A stretch of DNA of 64,000 bases, taken from positions 1 through 64,000 of the forward strand of contig JANSYI010000030.1 of NCBI GenBank assembly GCA_024742475.1, in the 5' to 3' direction. Position numbers and translations under genes: made by a program. Positions 52,238 through 61,379 of this stretch are shown here, one piece after another. This DNA comes from a bacterium (GTDB lineage Bacteria; Myxococcota_A; Polyangia; Nannocystales; Nannocystaceae). The notes under the pieces are model-generated. The model was not told where the DNA came from and made no database searches. It worked only from the letters and a program-made list of their open reading frames with translations. Every line of letters begins with the position of its first letter. Position 1 is the first letter of the stretch.

Positions 52238-53233
52238 ATGTCGGAGGGTCGCACTTGCGCGGTCGGGGCGGCGGTCGCCCTGTCCGTCTCGGGGTGTTTC
52301 GGAGCGCTGCCTCCTGAGGCAACCGCGACCGACGCGTCCTCCACGACTGGGGCGGTCGATGCCGTCACGAGCACCGGACTCGTCGCTGCGTCGAGTGATG
52401 GGGACTCCTCCTCGGGTGCTCCGCTCGTTTGCGAGCACCTCGATATCCTCGTGCTCACCGACGTCAGCGGCTCGATGGCACCGCTGGCCGGCGGCATCAT
52501 CAACGTCCTGCTCGCGATCGGCACGCGCATCGAAGAGGCGTTCGAGGGCGTGGGCACCTTCAACATCGCGTTGGGCTACAACGTCGCGCCGGTCGTCAAC
52601 CAGCAGGCGTACGAGATCCCTGCCGGCGGTGAGGGCTGCACCCAACTCGGGGCGCTCGTCCGCGGCGTCGACGAATGCGCCGAAGACTTCGAGCTGCGCC
52701 CCTACCTGACCGACGATGACGACCTCGGGGCCGGCCTCACGTGCCTGGGCGGCGGACTCATCAGCGCGCAATGGGACCCGAGCTACGAGACGCCGCGTAC
52801 GCTCGACTCGATCGTCGCGCTGCTCGAGGCCGAGGACGACCCCGCGCTCACCGCCTGCAACGAGGACTTTCACCGGTCGCCCGACCCCTTGCTCATCGTC
52901 CTCATCATCGATGCGGAGGACGAGAGCGAGGCGAGCGTGCTCGAAGCGGTGACGTCGGCCGTGGCAACCCAGGGAACCAGCCTCGAGAACGTCGGCTTGT
53001 TTCTCATCGGTGCCGATGCTTCGGGCTGCCCGGACGACGATCCGAACGCATGCGACGCGCATCCATCGTGTCGCGTGCAGGAGTTCATCGACCGCGGCTT
53101 CACCAACGTTGGGTTGGGCGAGAACGTTCGACGCTTCAACATCTGCCGAAGCCTCGAACGCGACAGCGCAGCGGTGGCCGACGACCTGCTCGTGCAGATG
53201 ACCGCGGTCGTTCAGAACATCTGTACGCCGTGA
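52238..53233 (+). CDS. VWA-like lipoprotein
   Basis: The 331-residue product has the signal MSEGRTCAVGAAVALSVSGC (lipobox VSGC) and a Ser/Thr/Ala linker. A VWA-like fold follows with LDILVLTDVSGSMAPLA (MIDAS DVSGSM), GLTCLGGGLIS and IVLIIDAEDESEAS. Six to eight Cys are spread through the second half and may form disulfides. It starts 10 bp after the kinase stop, so the kinase and lipoprotein may be co-transcribed and functionally linked. The ligand is unknown. An earlier start at 52202 would have no signal peptide. Confidence 0.84.
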   Translation: MSEGRTCAVGAAVALSVSGCFGALPPEATATDASSTTGAVDAVTSTGLVAASSDGDSSSGAPLVCEHLDILVLTDVSGSMAPLAGGIINVLLAIGTRIEEAFEGVGTFNIALGYNVAPVVNQQAYEIPAGGEGCTQLGALVRGVDECAEDFELRPYLTDDDDLGAGLTCLGGGLISAQWDPSYETPRTLDSIVALLEAEDDPALTACNEDFHRSPDPLLIVLIIDAEDESEASVLEAVTSAVATQGTSLENVGLFLIGADASGCPDDDPNACDAHPSCRVQEFIDRGFTNVGLGENVRRFNICRSLERDSAAVADDLLVQMTAVVQNICTP

Positions 53234-53240
53234 CCGGGAG

Positions 53241-54887
53241 TCAGCCCGGAAGCGACACGACGCCGATTGCAGCTCCGATGGATGCCGCGATGGTGTTGCC
53301 CTCGCGGACGAGCTTCGTGTCGCCGCGGTCGTCCTCGCTCGAGGCGAAGGGCAGGGCGTGCTTGGCCTTCACCGTGCCGTTGGCGGCGTCGACCTCCGCG
53401 AGCACGATGGCCTCGCCGTCAGCGGCGAGCGTGTACAGAGCGCCATCGCCCGCCGCAACGGGACCGAACGCCCCCAGCGGGATCTTCCATGCGTCGTCGC
53501 CCTCGGCCACGACGGCAAGCTTGCCTCGCTCGTTGAGCGCAAGGGACGAGGTGTCGACCGCCGCAGGGCGGACCGGGTCGATGGCCTTGCCGTAGCGCCA
53601 CAGGACGCAACCCGAGGGGGCCTGGGTCTCACCGGTCCGAAGGCGAATCTCCGAGCGGCCCCTGCAGCTGGCGGGATCGAGCAGCACGGCTTCTTGGCCG
53701 AACTGGAGCGCGAGTCGATTGCCCGGCACGTGGACCATGCTTCGAATGTCGGCGGGCGCCGAGGCCTCGAACACCGTCCGAAGGTCGAGGTCGAACCCTC
53801 GCATCGTGTCTTCCTCGGCCAGATACCGGGTTCCGTCTTCACCGACGGCAACCTTCGACCCCGCCTCGAGATATTCGCCGGAGAGGCGGCCGACCTCGCG
53901 AACGCACGCGTCGGCGCTTGTTTCCGCACAGGCGGTCGGGGTCAGCTGGAGAAAGCGTGCGTCGGAGAGCGCGAGCAGGATGTGGGTCTCGTCGGCATCG
54001 GAAGCGACGACGTCGACCGGCTTCTTGCCGCGCATCGGCAGGGGGACGGCCGAGGTTTCGGACCCGTCTGTAGAGGACAGGAGCTTCACCTCGGTGTCCA
54101 GCGCGACCGCGACGGTGTCACCGCCGAACACGAAGACGCCCTCGTGGGAGCCCTCGAAGGTCCACGCGGCGCTGCCGTCGGCATAGCCCACGACCTTGCC
54201 TTCGAAGGCTGCGATGACGGTGGAACCGCCGAGCCGGAGCGCGACCGGAGGCGCTTCGGCGGTCACGCTCCACGTGGCGGCCGGTGGTGGCGCGGACGCT
54301 TCCTGCGGTGAGCCCTCATCCGCTTGGGGCGGCGTCGCGCTGGAGGGGCGCGGCGCGGCGGAGGATGTGGGCGCTGCGGGCACGGACGGGGCCTCGGCAC
54401 CCACGAGATCGGGAAGCACGTGCGGCTCGTGAAGAACGCCTGCGGCTCCGGCCATGCCCCACGTCATGGCGGCGACGGCGGCGGCGACGACGAACGGGAT
54501 GGGCGAGCGATGGGCCCGTCGTACCCGCGGGATGGTCGGCGTGGGCGTCGCGGGCGGGAGGGGAGGCGGTGCCACCTGCGTGCCGCCTACGCTGGGCCCC
54601 TCGGGTGGAAGGATCGCGTTGGGGGTGGAGACGAGCGTCTTCGCGTCTTGCAGAGGGTCGCTCATGGGGACCGCGCCCAGCCCGATGCTCTGATCTGTGC
54701 CCTTGCGGCTGGGCAGCTCGAGGCTGGGCAAGAGCGGATCGATGGCTTGCTGCTTGCCCGAGTCGAACCGTGCGGTCGCGGGCTCATCGATCTCCATCAG
54801 GGGCTTGCTCGGATCGAACCCCGGCGCCTTTGCAGCCTTGGGCCGCGGAAGGGGAGGAGGGTTCGGGCGACGGGGCGGTCCGCTCAC
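53241..54887 (-). CDS. Membrane-anchored protein with beta-propeller-like extracytoplasmic domain
   Basis: The 548-residue product has a Pro-rich cytoplasmic N-terminus of about 125 residues with several short repeats (MEIDEPATARFDSGKQ), one membrane segment near 128-152 (PFVVAAAVAAMTWGMAGAAG), an Ala/Pro/Ser linker and a C-terminal region of about 340 residues with repeated beta strands (GGDTVAVALDTEVKLLSS, SEYLEAG-like turns, GDGALYTLAADGEAIVL). The pattern suggests a WD40/PQQ-type propeller. No catalytic motif is visible. It is convergent with the VWA-like lipoprotein. The start is GTG at 54887. Confidence 0.72.
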   Translation of the reverse strand: MSGPPRRPNPPPLPRPKAAKAPGFDPSKPLMEIDEPATARFDSGKQQAIDPLLPSLELPSRKGTDQSIGLGAVPMSDPLQDAKTLVSTPNAILPPEGPSVGGTQVAPPPLPPATPTPTIPRVRRAHRSPIPFVVAAAVAAMTWGMAGAAGVLHEPHVLPDLVGAEAPSVPAAPTSSAAPRPSSATPPQADEGSPQEASAPPPAATWSVTAEAPPVALRLGGSTVIAAFEGKVVGYADGSAAWTFEGSHEGVFVFGGDTVAVALDTEVKLLSSTDGSETSAVPLPMRGKKPVDVVASDADETHILLALSDARFLQLTPTACAETSADACVREVGRLSGEYLEAGSKVAVGEDGTRYLAEEDTMRGFDLDLRTVFEASAPADIRSMVHVPGNRLALQFGQEAVLLDPASCRGRSEIRLRTGETQAPSGCVLWRYGKAIDPVRPAAVDTSSLALNERGKLAVVAEGDDAWKIPLGAFGPVAAGDGALYTLAADGEAIVLAEVDAANGTVKAKHALPFASSEDDRGDTKLVREGNTIAASIGAAIGVVSLPG

Positions 54888-54988
54888 GACTCCCTGACGA
54901 TACGTCGCTCGTTGCTCCGTGCCAACGACCCCCCGGTGTCGCCGCCTACATGAACAGCTGACGGCCCGCGGTCACCGGGGCGATCGAC

Positions 54989-56362
54989 TCACTTCTTCCG
55001 AGGGCGAGGGATGTCGAGCTGGTTGAGGCGGCTGCTGAGGGTGCGCCGCGAGATGCCGAGCTGCTTTGCGGCCCGGGTCTGATTCCCGCCGCAGTCTGCC
55101 AGCGCGTCGATGATGCGCTGCCGCTCGTCGCTCGCCATGGCCGGAGTGCCTCGCGCGGGGGTTGCGACGCCAGCGGGTGGGGCGTTGGAGCTGCGACCGG
55201 GCGAGTATTGGTTCTCGACCGCGAGATGCTCGGGTTGAACGATGCCGCTGGTCGACAGGAGGACAGCGCGATTGATGGCGTTCTTCAGCTCGCGAATGTT
55301 GCCGGGCCAGTCGTAGGACTGCATCCACGCGATCGCCTCGGGCGCGAGCAGCGGGACGCTGCCAAACCCGGCGTCCCGGGCGGCCTGGGCGAGGAAGGAG
55401 CGGGCGAGCGGAACGACCTCGTCGAGGCGTTCCCGCAGCGGCGGAATGACGAGGGAGATGCCGTTGAGGCGATAGTAGAGATCTTCTCGAAACCGGCCGG
55501 CTGCCACCTCTTCGGCGAGGTTGCGGTGGGTGGCGGAGACGAATCGAACGTCGACCGGCGTCTGCTTGATGCTGCCGACGCGATGCACGGCGCGCAGCTC
55601 GAGGACGCGCAGCAGCTTCGCCTGGGCCGAGAGCGGCATTTCGCCGACTTCATCGAGAAAGAACGTGCCCGTGTGGGCAGCCTCGATGAGGCCCGGCTTG
55701 GCCGAGGTCGCGCCCGTGAAAGCGCCCTTCTCGTAGCCGAACAGCTCACTCTCGAACAAGCTGTCGGTGAGCGAGGCGCAGTTGATGCCCAAGAACGGCG
55801 ACGAGGCTCGCGGCGACATGCGGTGGAGCGTGGAGGCCATGACCTCTTTGCCCACGCCGGTCTCCCCGAGCAACAGCACGTTGATCTTGCTCGACGCGAC
55901 GCGCTGCGCCAGCCGGTTGAGGCGCTGCATTGCGTCGCTCTGGCCTTCGTGGCGATCGTCGCGGAGCGCGGCCTCGTCGGGCTCCCTCTGGCCGCCGAGG
56001 ACCTCTCGCTGCACGATGACGACGGTTGATCCAAAATCGATGGTCTCCCCGACGTTGATCGCCGTGTCGACGTTTGGCTGGAGCTTCTCACCTCGAACGA
56101 CCGTGCCGTTGGAGCTCCCAAGGTCGCGGACCATCAGCGTCTCGCCCAGGGTGATCGCTGCGTGCACCCGCGAGATGAGGGGGTCGGGGACCTGGATGTC
56201 GGCGGTCTCGGAGCGGCCGACCGTCACGCGCCCGCGCTCGGGGAGCTGGTGCGCGACCGGATCTCGATCACTGATGACCAGCAGCTTGAACCGGCCCAGC
56301 TCCACCGAGAGCGAGCCGGGGTCCATCGTCGGGAGTTCTCGTCCGAGCGGTTCGTCTGCCAT
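54989..56362 (-). CDS. Sigma-54-dependent transcriptional activator with N-terminal FHA domain
   Basis: The 457-residue product joins an FHA domain (about 45-115: VGRSETADIQVPD, SRVHAAI, DLGSSNGT) to an AAA+ domain (Walker A GETGVGKE near 165, GYEKGAFTGATSAKPG with the sigma-54-contacting GAFTGA loop near 213, FLDEVGEMP, RFREDLYYRLNG, YDWPGNIRELKN) and a C-terminal Fis-type helix-turn-helix (NQTRAAKQLGISRRTLSSRL). FHA domains bind phosphothreonine, so a Ser/Thr kinase probably controls it; myxobacteria have many such pairs. The start is ATG at 56362 (MADEPLG). It is 100 bp downstream (in transcription) of the small membrane gene region and not coupled to it. Confidence 0.94.
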   Translation of the reverse strand: MADEPLGRELPTMDPGSLSVELGRFKLLVISDRDPVAHQLPERGRVTVGRSETADIQVPDPLISRVHAAITLGETLMVRDLGSSNGTVVRGEKLQPNVDTAINVGETIDFGSTVVIVQREVLGGQREPDEAALRDDRHEGQSDAMQRLNRLAQRVASSKINVLLLGETGVGKEVMASTLHRMSPRASSPFLGINCASLTDSLFESELFGYEKGAFTGATSAKPGLIEAAHTGTFFLDEVGEMPLSAQAKLLRVLELRAVHRVGSIKQTPVDVRFVSATHRNLAEEVAAGRFREDLYYRLNGISLVIPPLRERLDEVVPLARSFLAQAARDAGFGSVPLLAPEAIAWMQSYDWPGNIRELKNAINRAVLLSTSGIVQPEHLAVENQYSPGRSSNAPPAGVATPARGTPAMASDERQRIIDALADCGGNQTRAAKQLGISRRTLSSRLNQLDIPRPRKK

Positions 56363-56533
56363 TCGTGCTGCGCCGAGCCAAAGTCGTACCATGATTGCCG
56401 CGATTCGCGTGCGAGTGGTGAGAGGCCCGCCGAGCGTCTGGAGCCGCTCGGGGCAAGCGAAGCGGTCGGATGCGCGACGGGCTCCAGGGATGAGAGAGCG
56501 AAGCGAAGGGCCCCTGCCGAGGCCCCTCGAGCA

Positions 56534-56947
56534 TCAGAGGACGAACACCCAGACGGTGTAGAGCACGCCCATCGCGATGGCGAAGAAGCCGAGCGGGACC
56601 TGGAACTTGGAGAGCTTGAGGCGAAGCTCCTGTCCCTTGGCCATCGCGGTCTCGTTCTTGCTGAGGACCCACTTGCTGATGAGCTTGAACCCGAGGATGA
56701 AGCCGACGAGGAGGTCGGCCACGCCGCTGAGCGTCCAGAAGATCCAAGTGAGGGGCGCCTCGCTGAGCAGGGACATGCTGCTCACGCAGCTGATGAGCTC
56801 CCAGACGCCCCAGAAGAACATGAGCGCTCCGATCCACCCCTCGTAGGGGGTGAGCTTGTCGATCAGCTCCTTGGCGTTCGGCTTGCGCGCGATGATGAAT
56901 GCCGATGCTGCGAGGATTCCGCCACAAATGGTGATGATGCCGCCCAT
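56534..56947 (-). CDS. Four-helix membrane protein, hypothetical
   Basis: The 137-residue product has four membrane segments: ITICGGILAASAFIIA, GWIGALMFFWGVWELISC, IFWTLSGVADLLVGFILGF and VPLGFFAIAMGVLYTVWVFV. The loop KLISKWVLSKNETAMAKG and the Lys-rich loop after it are cytoplasmic. I do not recognise a family. AGGAAG upstream supports the ATG at 56947. It ends 171 bp before the FHA regulator gene begins. Confidence 0.75.
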   Translation of the reverse strand: MGGIITICGGILAASAFIIARKPNAKELIDKLTPYEGWIGALMFFWGVWELISCVSSMSLLSEAPLTWIFWTLSGVADLLVGFILGFKLISKWVLSKNETAMAKGQELRLKLSKFQVPLGFFAIAMGVLYTVWVFVL

Positions 56948-57311
56948 GATTCGTTGCTTCCTTGTTCCGTTGCGTTGGTGTTGGTGACCGCGTCGTTGCG
57001 GTGACGCCCGGATGTAAGAGCAAGCGGTATTCCCTGGGTGCCCCGTAGCGATTCCGGCTAGTTACTCGAGTTGTGCAACACGGGGCGGGAGCCACTTGCG
57101 CAACGCGCTGCCCAAGTCGAGCAACGCGCCGCGCCGCGCGTTCTCGAACGTCCACGTCGCCCCGCGGGCAGACGGCGATCTTTTGGTGCCCTACAGCGCG
57201 AAACGAACCGTTCAAAACTGCCGAACCGTCCGAAAGGGGGGTCGTGTGTCTTCTCGCGTTCCGCTATTGTGTGGCGGGGTTTGGGAAGCGGAGATCGAAC
57301 GGGTTGGAGAC
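56948..57311. other. Divergent intergenic region
   Basis: This 364-bp stretch between the four-helix protein and the MYXO-CTERM metzincin-like protein holds no supportable gene. TTGTGCAACA near 57070 is a small palindrome. I see no clear promoter or riboswitch. Confidence 0.5.
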
Positions 57312-58715
57312 ATGCAAAACAAACTCTGGGTAGCAGTTCTTTTCGGTGCGATAGGCCTACCGGCCACCGCCAATGCTGGCGGATTGGATCTCGAGAATCC
57401 GGACCCGTCGTGGGAAGACGGTCCGCCGCGGGGCACGTACGTTTGGCTGACCGATGATCAAGTGGATCAAGTGGACCAGGTGCCCGAGGTTCCGGACGTC
57501 CAGTTCGGCGGCACCCACATCCTGTACCTCAACCGCTGCCAGGGCGGACTGACCATCTCGCATAGCGGGCAGAACGACTCCACCAACAACCAGTCGACGG
57601 TCGGTGGTGGCACGTTCCCCGAGTATCCCTACGGCGATGCGAGCTGGAACGAGCTCGTCAACAAGACCCGCGCCCTCTTCGAGCCCTACGCCATCACGGT
57701 CACCGACGTCGACCCCTCCCCGGCACCCCACGACGAGGCTATCGTCTGCGGGACGCCCGGCGTCATCGGCATGCCCAACGGAGTGGGCGGCGTTGCCCCC
57801 TTCAGCTGCGGGCAGATTCCCAACGCGATCACCTTCACGTTCGCCCAGGTCTACGGTGGAGACGTCGACCAAATGGTGGCGACGGTCGGCCAGGAAGCTG
57901 CGCACGCGTGGGGCCTCGAGCACCTGCTGCGGTGCAACGACCCGATGACCTACCTCAACAGCCCGTTCGGCAACGAGGGGTCGTGCTGGCCGAAGTCGTT
58001 CCAGGACAACGACTCGCAGTGTGGCGAGTACTCGCCTCGGTCGTGCGACTGCGGGGGCAGCACGCAGAACTCGCACCAGCACATCCTCAACATGTTCGGG
58101 GCTGGTGTGCCCGACACGGCGGCCCCGACCGCGGCCATCGTCTCGCCCACCGACGGTGAGGCGTTCCCCGTCGGAGCGACCTTCCCCATCGAAGTCGAAG
58201 TCTCCGATGACGTGCAGGTGGCCAGCGTCACGCTCTACGCCAACGGAAGCGCGCTGAGTACGGATACCTCTTCGCCCTTCGGCCCGTTCCCCGCCGAGAA
58301 CACGCCCGAGGGCATCTACGAGATGTACATCACCGTCGAGGACGCGGCGGGCAACTCGACCGACAGCGATGTCGTCACCGTCTACGTCAACGCCGATGCT
58401 GCTCCGCCCGCGACGAGCGGCGGAAGCGACGGCGGTGATGGCGGCGACGACAGCGACAGCGGCGGGGACGGAAGCGGCGGCGGCGACGGTGGAGACGGCG
58501 GCGACGGCGGCGGAGACGGTGGAGATGGCGGCGGCAGTGACAGCGATGCCTTCCCCGGTGAGTCGGGAGGCTCGGGCTTGCCACCGGGCTACGGTCTCGC
58601 CAACGAGACGGCGGACGGATGCGCCTGCACCACGGGGTCGGGTGGCGACCGCTGGGGCTTCGTCTTCCTCGGCGTGATGTTCGGCTTTGGCCTTCGGGCT
58701 CGGCGGCGTCGCTAG
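57312..58715 (+). CDS. MYXO-CTERM protein with degenerate metzincin motif and Ig-like domain
   Basis: The 467-residue product has a signal peptide (LWVAVLFGAIGLPATANA). The first domain carries QEAAHAWGLEH at 194-204, which is the metzincin HExxHxxGxxH with Gln in place of the first His. DPMTYL downstream could be the Met turn. Six or more Cys follow. An Ig-like domain (about 285-385, IVSPTDGEAFPVGATFPIEV) precedes a Gly/Asp-rich linker and the tail ADGCACTTGSGGDRWG, hydrophobic segment, LRARRRR. So the protein should be surface sorted. With the Gln, classical zinc hydrolysis is doubtful. ATG at 57312 has GGAG upstream. Confidence 0.85.
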   Translation: MQNKLWVAVLFGAIGLPATANAGGLDLENPDPSWEDGPPRGTYVWLTDDQVDQVDQVPEVPDVQFGGTHILYLNRCQGGLTISHSGQNDSTNNQSTVGGGTFPEYPYGDASWNELVNKTRALFEPYAITVTDVDPSPAPHDEAIVCGTPGVIGMPNGVGGVAPFSCGQIPNAITFTFAQVYGGDVDQMVATVGQEAAHAWGLEHLLRCNDPMTYLNSPFGNEGSCWPKSFQDNDSQCGEYSPRSCDCGGSTQNSHQHILNMFGAGVPDTAAPTAAIVSPTDGEAFPVGATFPIEVEVSDDVQVASVTLYANGSALSTDTSSPFGPFPAENTPEGIYEMYITVEDAAGNSTDSDVVTVYVNADAAPPATSGGSDGGDGGDDSDSGGDGSGGGDGGDGGDGGGDGGDGGGSDSDAFPGESGGSGLPPGYGLANETADGCACTTGSGGDRWGFVFLGVMFGFGLRARRRR

Positions 58716-58744
58716 CGACGTCTCCGGCAGCGACCAACCCATCG

Positions 58745-58786
58745 CGCGGCCACGCTCACCGAGGTGAGGTGGCCGCGTTCTCGTTT
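58745..58786. terminator. Hairpin between convergent genes
   Basis: CGCGGCCAC (58745-58753) pairs with GTGGCCGCG (58769-58777), with an inner stem CTCAC-CGAG-GTGAG. The T-tract is weak (TTCTCGTTT). It lies between the stop at 58715 and the stop of the convergent transporter gene at 58785, so it may serve both. Confidence 0.65.
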
Positions 58787-61337
58787 AGCGGCGCTTGGCG
58801 GCCCAGTCGCGGGCGAGCCCGGAAAGCGAGGGGAGCACGAGCGTGGCGCCGAGGGCTGCCAGAACGATGCCGAGGACCGCGACCTCGCCGATGCCGCGCA
58901 CACCCGCCGAGTCGGCGACCATGAAGGCGGCGAACCCGATGGCGGTGGTAGCCATCGCCGCCATGATCGCGCTGCCGGTCTCGACCAACGACAGGAGGAG
59001 CCCGTCGGCCTCGCCCTTGGTGCGGCGGATCTTGTCGGTGAGATAGACGCCGTTGTCGACGCCGATACCGAGGATCGCGGGAAGGATGGGCAGGTTGAAC
59101 AACGTGAATTCGAGGTCGAGCATCGCCATCGCGCCGACCAGCCACAACAGCGCGAGCGCGAGCGGCAGCAAGGTGAGGATGGCCTGCCTGACCGATCGAA
59201 GCTGCCAGTAGACCAGCAGCGCGACGAGGAGAGCCGCCATCCCGAGCACGACGGGTGCTTCCTCGCGCAGCATTGTGAACATGGCGGCGTAGACCGTGGT
59301 CTCGCCGACGAACAGCTCGCCGCTCGAGAGGTACTGGGCCGTCTCCTCACGAAAGTCGACGCCCTTGCGCATGTCGGCGGCGTCGAAGGCGGGGTAGGCG
59401 AACACGCCGTAGGCCCCGTCGTCGGTCCGCACGGCGTGCAGCAGCTCGTGGGGGAGGTCGTCGATGCCGAACGGGCGCGCGGACAGCATGCGGATGAGGT
59501 TGGCGGCGTCCTCCTCGTCGATACGCGCTCCTTCAGCCCCCGAGCCCGCGGCGCCGTCGTCCCAGTCGTCCTCGGTGCCTTCGCTCTCTTCCCACTCGCT
59601 GCCGTCGAACTCGTCCCCAGACACCTCGCGTGCGCGCGCGAGGAGCTCGGTCGCGTCGACTTGGGCCGACTCGGCCATCGCCTCGATGGTGGAGGGCTCG
59701 AGGAGCGTGAGGATGTCGCGCTCGCGCTCGGCGGGGACGATGCTCGGATCGGGCATCAAGTCGGGCGCGGCGAACAGCTCGGCGACGACGGATTCTTCGC
59801 CGCGCTCGAGCAAAGCCTGACGAGACGCGCGGGCCTCGTCGAGCGTGGCGCGGGCCTCCTCGAGGCTCTGGCGCACCAAGATGCCCGCGTGAATGTCTCG
59901 TCCGAAGATCTCCGAGATGAGGGCGACGTCTTCCTCGGAGTTTTGGCGGCTGTAGTCGGACTGAAGCTCGCGGGCGTTGTACGCGAAGCCGACGTTGGGT
60001 GCCTCGATGGCGGAGAACACCGTGAGGGCGCCCAGGATCGCCAGCACGAGGCCAGGGCGGGCGAGCAGGATCTGGGAGACCACGCCGCGCCGCAGACGAG
60101 GCGGCTTGGCGCGCTTGATGCCCACGAGGCAGCTCAGCGCCGGAAGGACGGTGACCATGGCCGCCAGGCACAGCGCCACGCCCATCGCCGAGATCACGCC
60201 GAACTCGGCGAAGGCGGGGAAGTCCGACGTCGCCATGATCGTGAACGCGCCGACCGTGGTGCTCGAGGCGACGAGCAGCGGCACGACCAGGTTGCGGAAG
60301 GCGAGCCGGATCGCCTCGTCGTTTTCGTGCTCCCGTCGCTCCTTGCGGGCGCGGAGGAAGAAGTGAATGCCTGCGTCGATGCCCGCACCCATCACGACGG
60401 TCGAAATCATCGACGTCATGACGTTGAGGTCGCCGATGAGCACGTACGTTGCGGCGAGCGACCACACCACGCCGAAGGTCAGCGGTACGAGCAGGATGAG
60501 GACCGCGCGTGCCGAGCGGAACAGGCCGTACAGGACGAGCATGACGCCCAGAAGCGCCACGGCTCCGGCGCGGATGGTGTCGCGCTGGACGATGGCGTGT
60601 TCGTCGGCCTTGCTGATGTAGGGGCCAACGAGGTTGACCGTGATCTTTCCGGACCACGGGGCGCCCTCGCGCTCGAGCACTTCGTTGGCTGCCGCCCGCA
60701 TCTCGTCGGAGATCTGCTTGCAGAACTCCAGGCTCGACGCGGGTTCGACCGGCCGCAGCAGGATGACGTTGGCGTCGGTGCCTTCGCGCTCGTAGAGGTC
60801 TTCGAAGCCCGTGCGGGCCAGCGACTCCTTGCGCTTGGTCTCGATGAAGTCTTCGAGCTCCTCCTTGGCGCCTTCTTTGGGCTCGGTGAGGCAGAGGTCG
60901 GGCTCGGCTGCGCAGGTCTCGGCATGAAGCCAGGCGTCGATCAGCCCGCGTAGCTCCTCGAGCTCCTCGTCGGCGAGGTAGTACAGCGCGTGGTCGAGGA
61001 AGAAGTCGCTCGGGAGCCGGTAGTCGACGTCCCCGAGCAGCTCGTGCCCGGCCACGTGTTTGGCGAGTGCGTCGCTGTAGGCGTGGCGCGCCTCGGCCTC
61101 GCCACGAACGACGACGTTGACGCTGCCCGTGCTCCCGAAGGTCTCCTCGATGGACTCGAGCGCGACGACGACCTCGTGGTCGCGCGGAAGCAACCGCCGC
61201 AGGTCGCTGTCGACCTCCAGCTTCGACGCGAGCGAAGCCGCGAACGCCGTGATCAGAACAGCGACGACGAGGATCGCGCGGTGCCGCCGCAGGACCCAGT
61301 CGATCCAACGGTCCCGCAGTGGGGGTGTCCCGGCCAA
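58785..61337 (-). CDS. MMPL/RND family transporter
   Basis: The 850-residue product has the RND layout: a first helix near 20-40, a periplasmic domain, helices with the conserved VVMGAGIDAGIHFFLRARKE and LGIGVDNGVYLTDKIRRTKGEAD motifs, and repeated second half. These two motifs mark MMPL or hopanoid-transport HpnN-like members, which move lipids or other hydrophobic molecules with the proton gradient. An acidic insert (SEWEESEGTEDDWDDG) lies in the second periplasmic loop. The start appears to be TTG at 61337; a downstream GTG or ATG is less likely. It follows the MYXO-CTERM gene by 42 bp on the same strand. Confidence 0.9.
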   Translation of the reverse strand: MAGTPPLRDRWIDWVLRRHRAILVVAVLITAFAASLASKLEVDSDLRRLLPRDHEVVVALESIEETFGSTGSVNVVVRGEAEARHAYSDALAKHVAGHELLGDVDYRLPSDFFLDHALYYLADEELEELRGLIDAWLHAETCAAEPDLCLTEPKEGAKEELEDFIETKRKESLARTGFEDLYEREGTDANVILLRPVEPASSLEFCKQISDEMRAAANEVLEREGAPWSGKITVNLVGPYISKADEHAIVQRDTIRAGAVALLGVMLVLYGLFRSARAVLILLVPLTFGVVWSLAATYVLIGDLNVMTSMISTVVMGAGIDAGIHFFLRARKERREHENDEAIRLAFRNLVVPLLVASSTTVGAFTIMATSDFPAFAEFGVISAMGVALCLAAMVTVLPALSCLVGIKRAKPPRLRRGVVSQILLARPGLVLAILGALTVFSAIEAPNVGFAYNARELQSDYSRQNSEEDVALISEIFGRDIHAGILVRQSLEEARATLDEARASRQALLERGEESVVAELFAAPDLMPDPSIVPAERERDILTLLEPSTIEAMAESAQVDATELLARAREVSGDEFDGSEWEESEGTEDDWDDGAAGSGAEGARIDEEDAANLIRMLSARPFGIDDLPHELLHAVRTDDGAYGVFAYPAFDAADMRKGVDFREETAQYLSSGELFVGETTVYAAMFTMLREEAPVVLGMAALLVALLVYWQLRSVRQAILTLLPLALALLWLVGAMAMLDLEFTLFNLPILPAILGIGVDNGVYLTDKIRRTKGEADGLLLSLVETGSAIMAAMATTAIGFAAFMVADSAGVRGIGEVAVLGIVLAALGATLVLPSLSGLARDWAAKRR

Positions 61338-61379
61338 ACGGCCGCAACTCTTGCACGAATCGGCGCCTAGAAGCCACCT

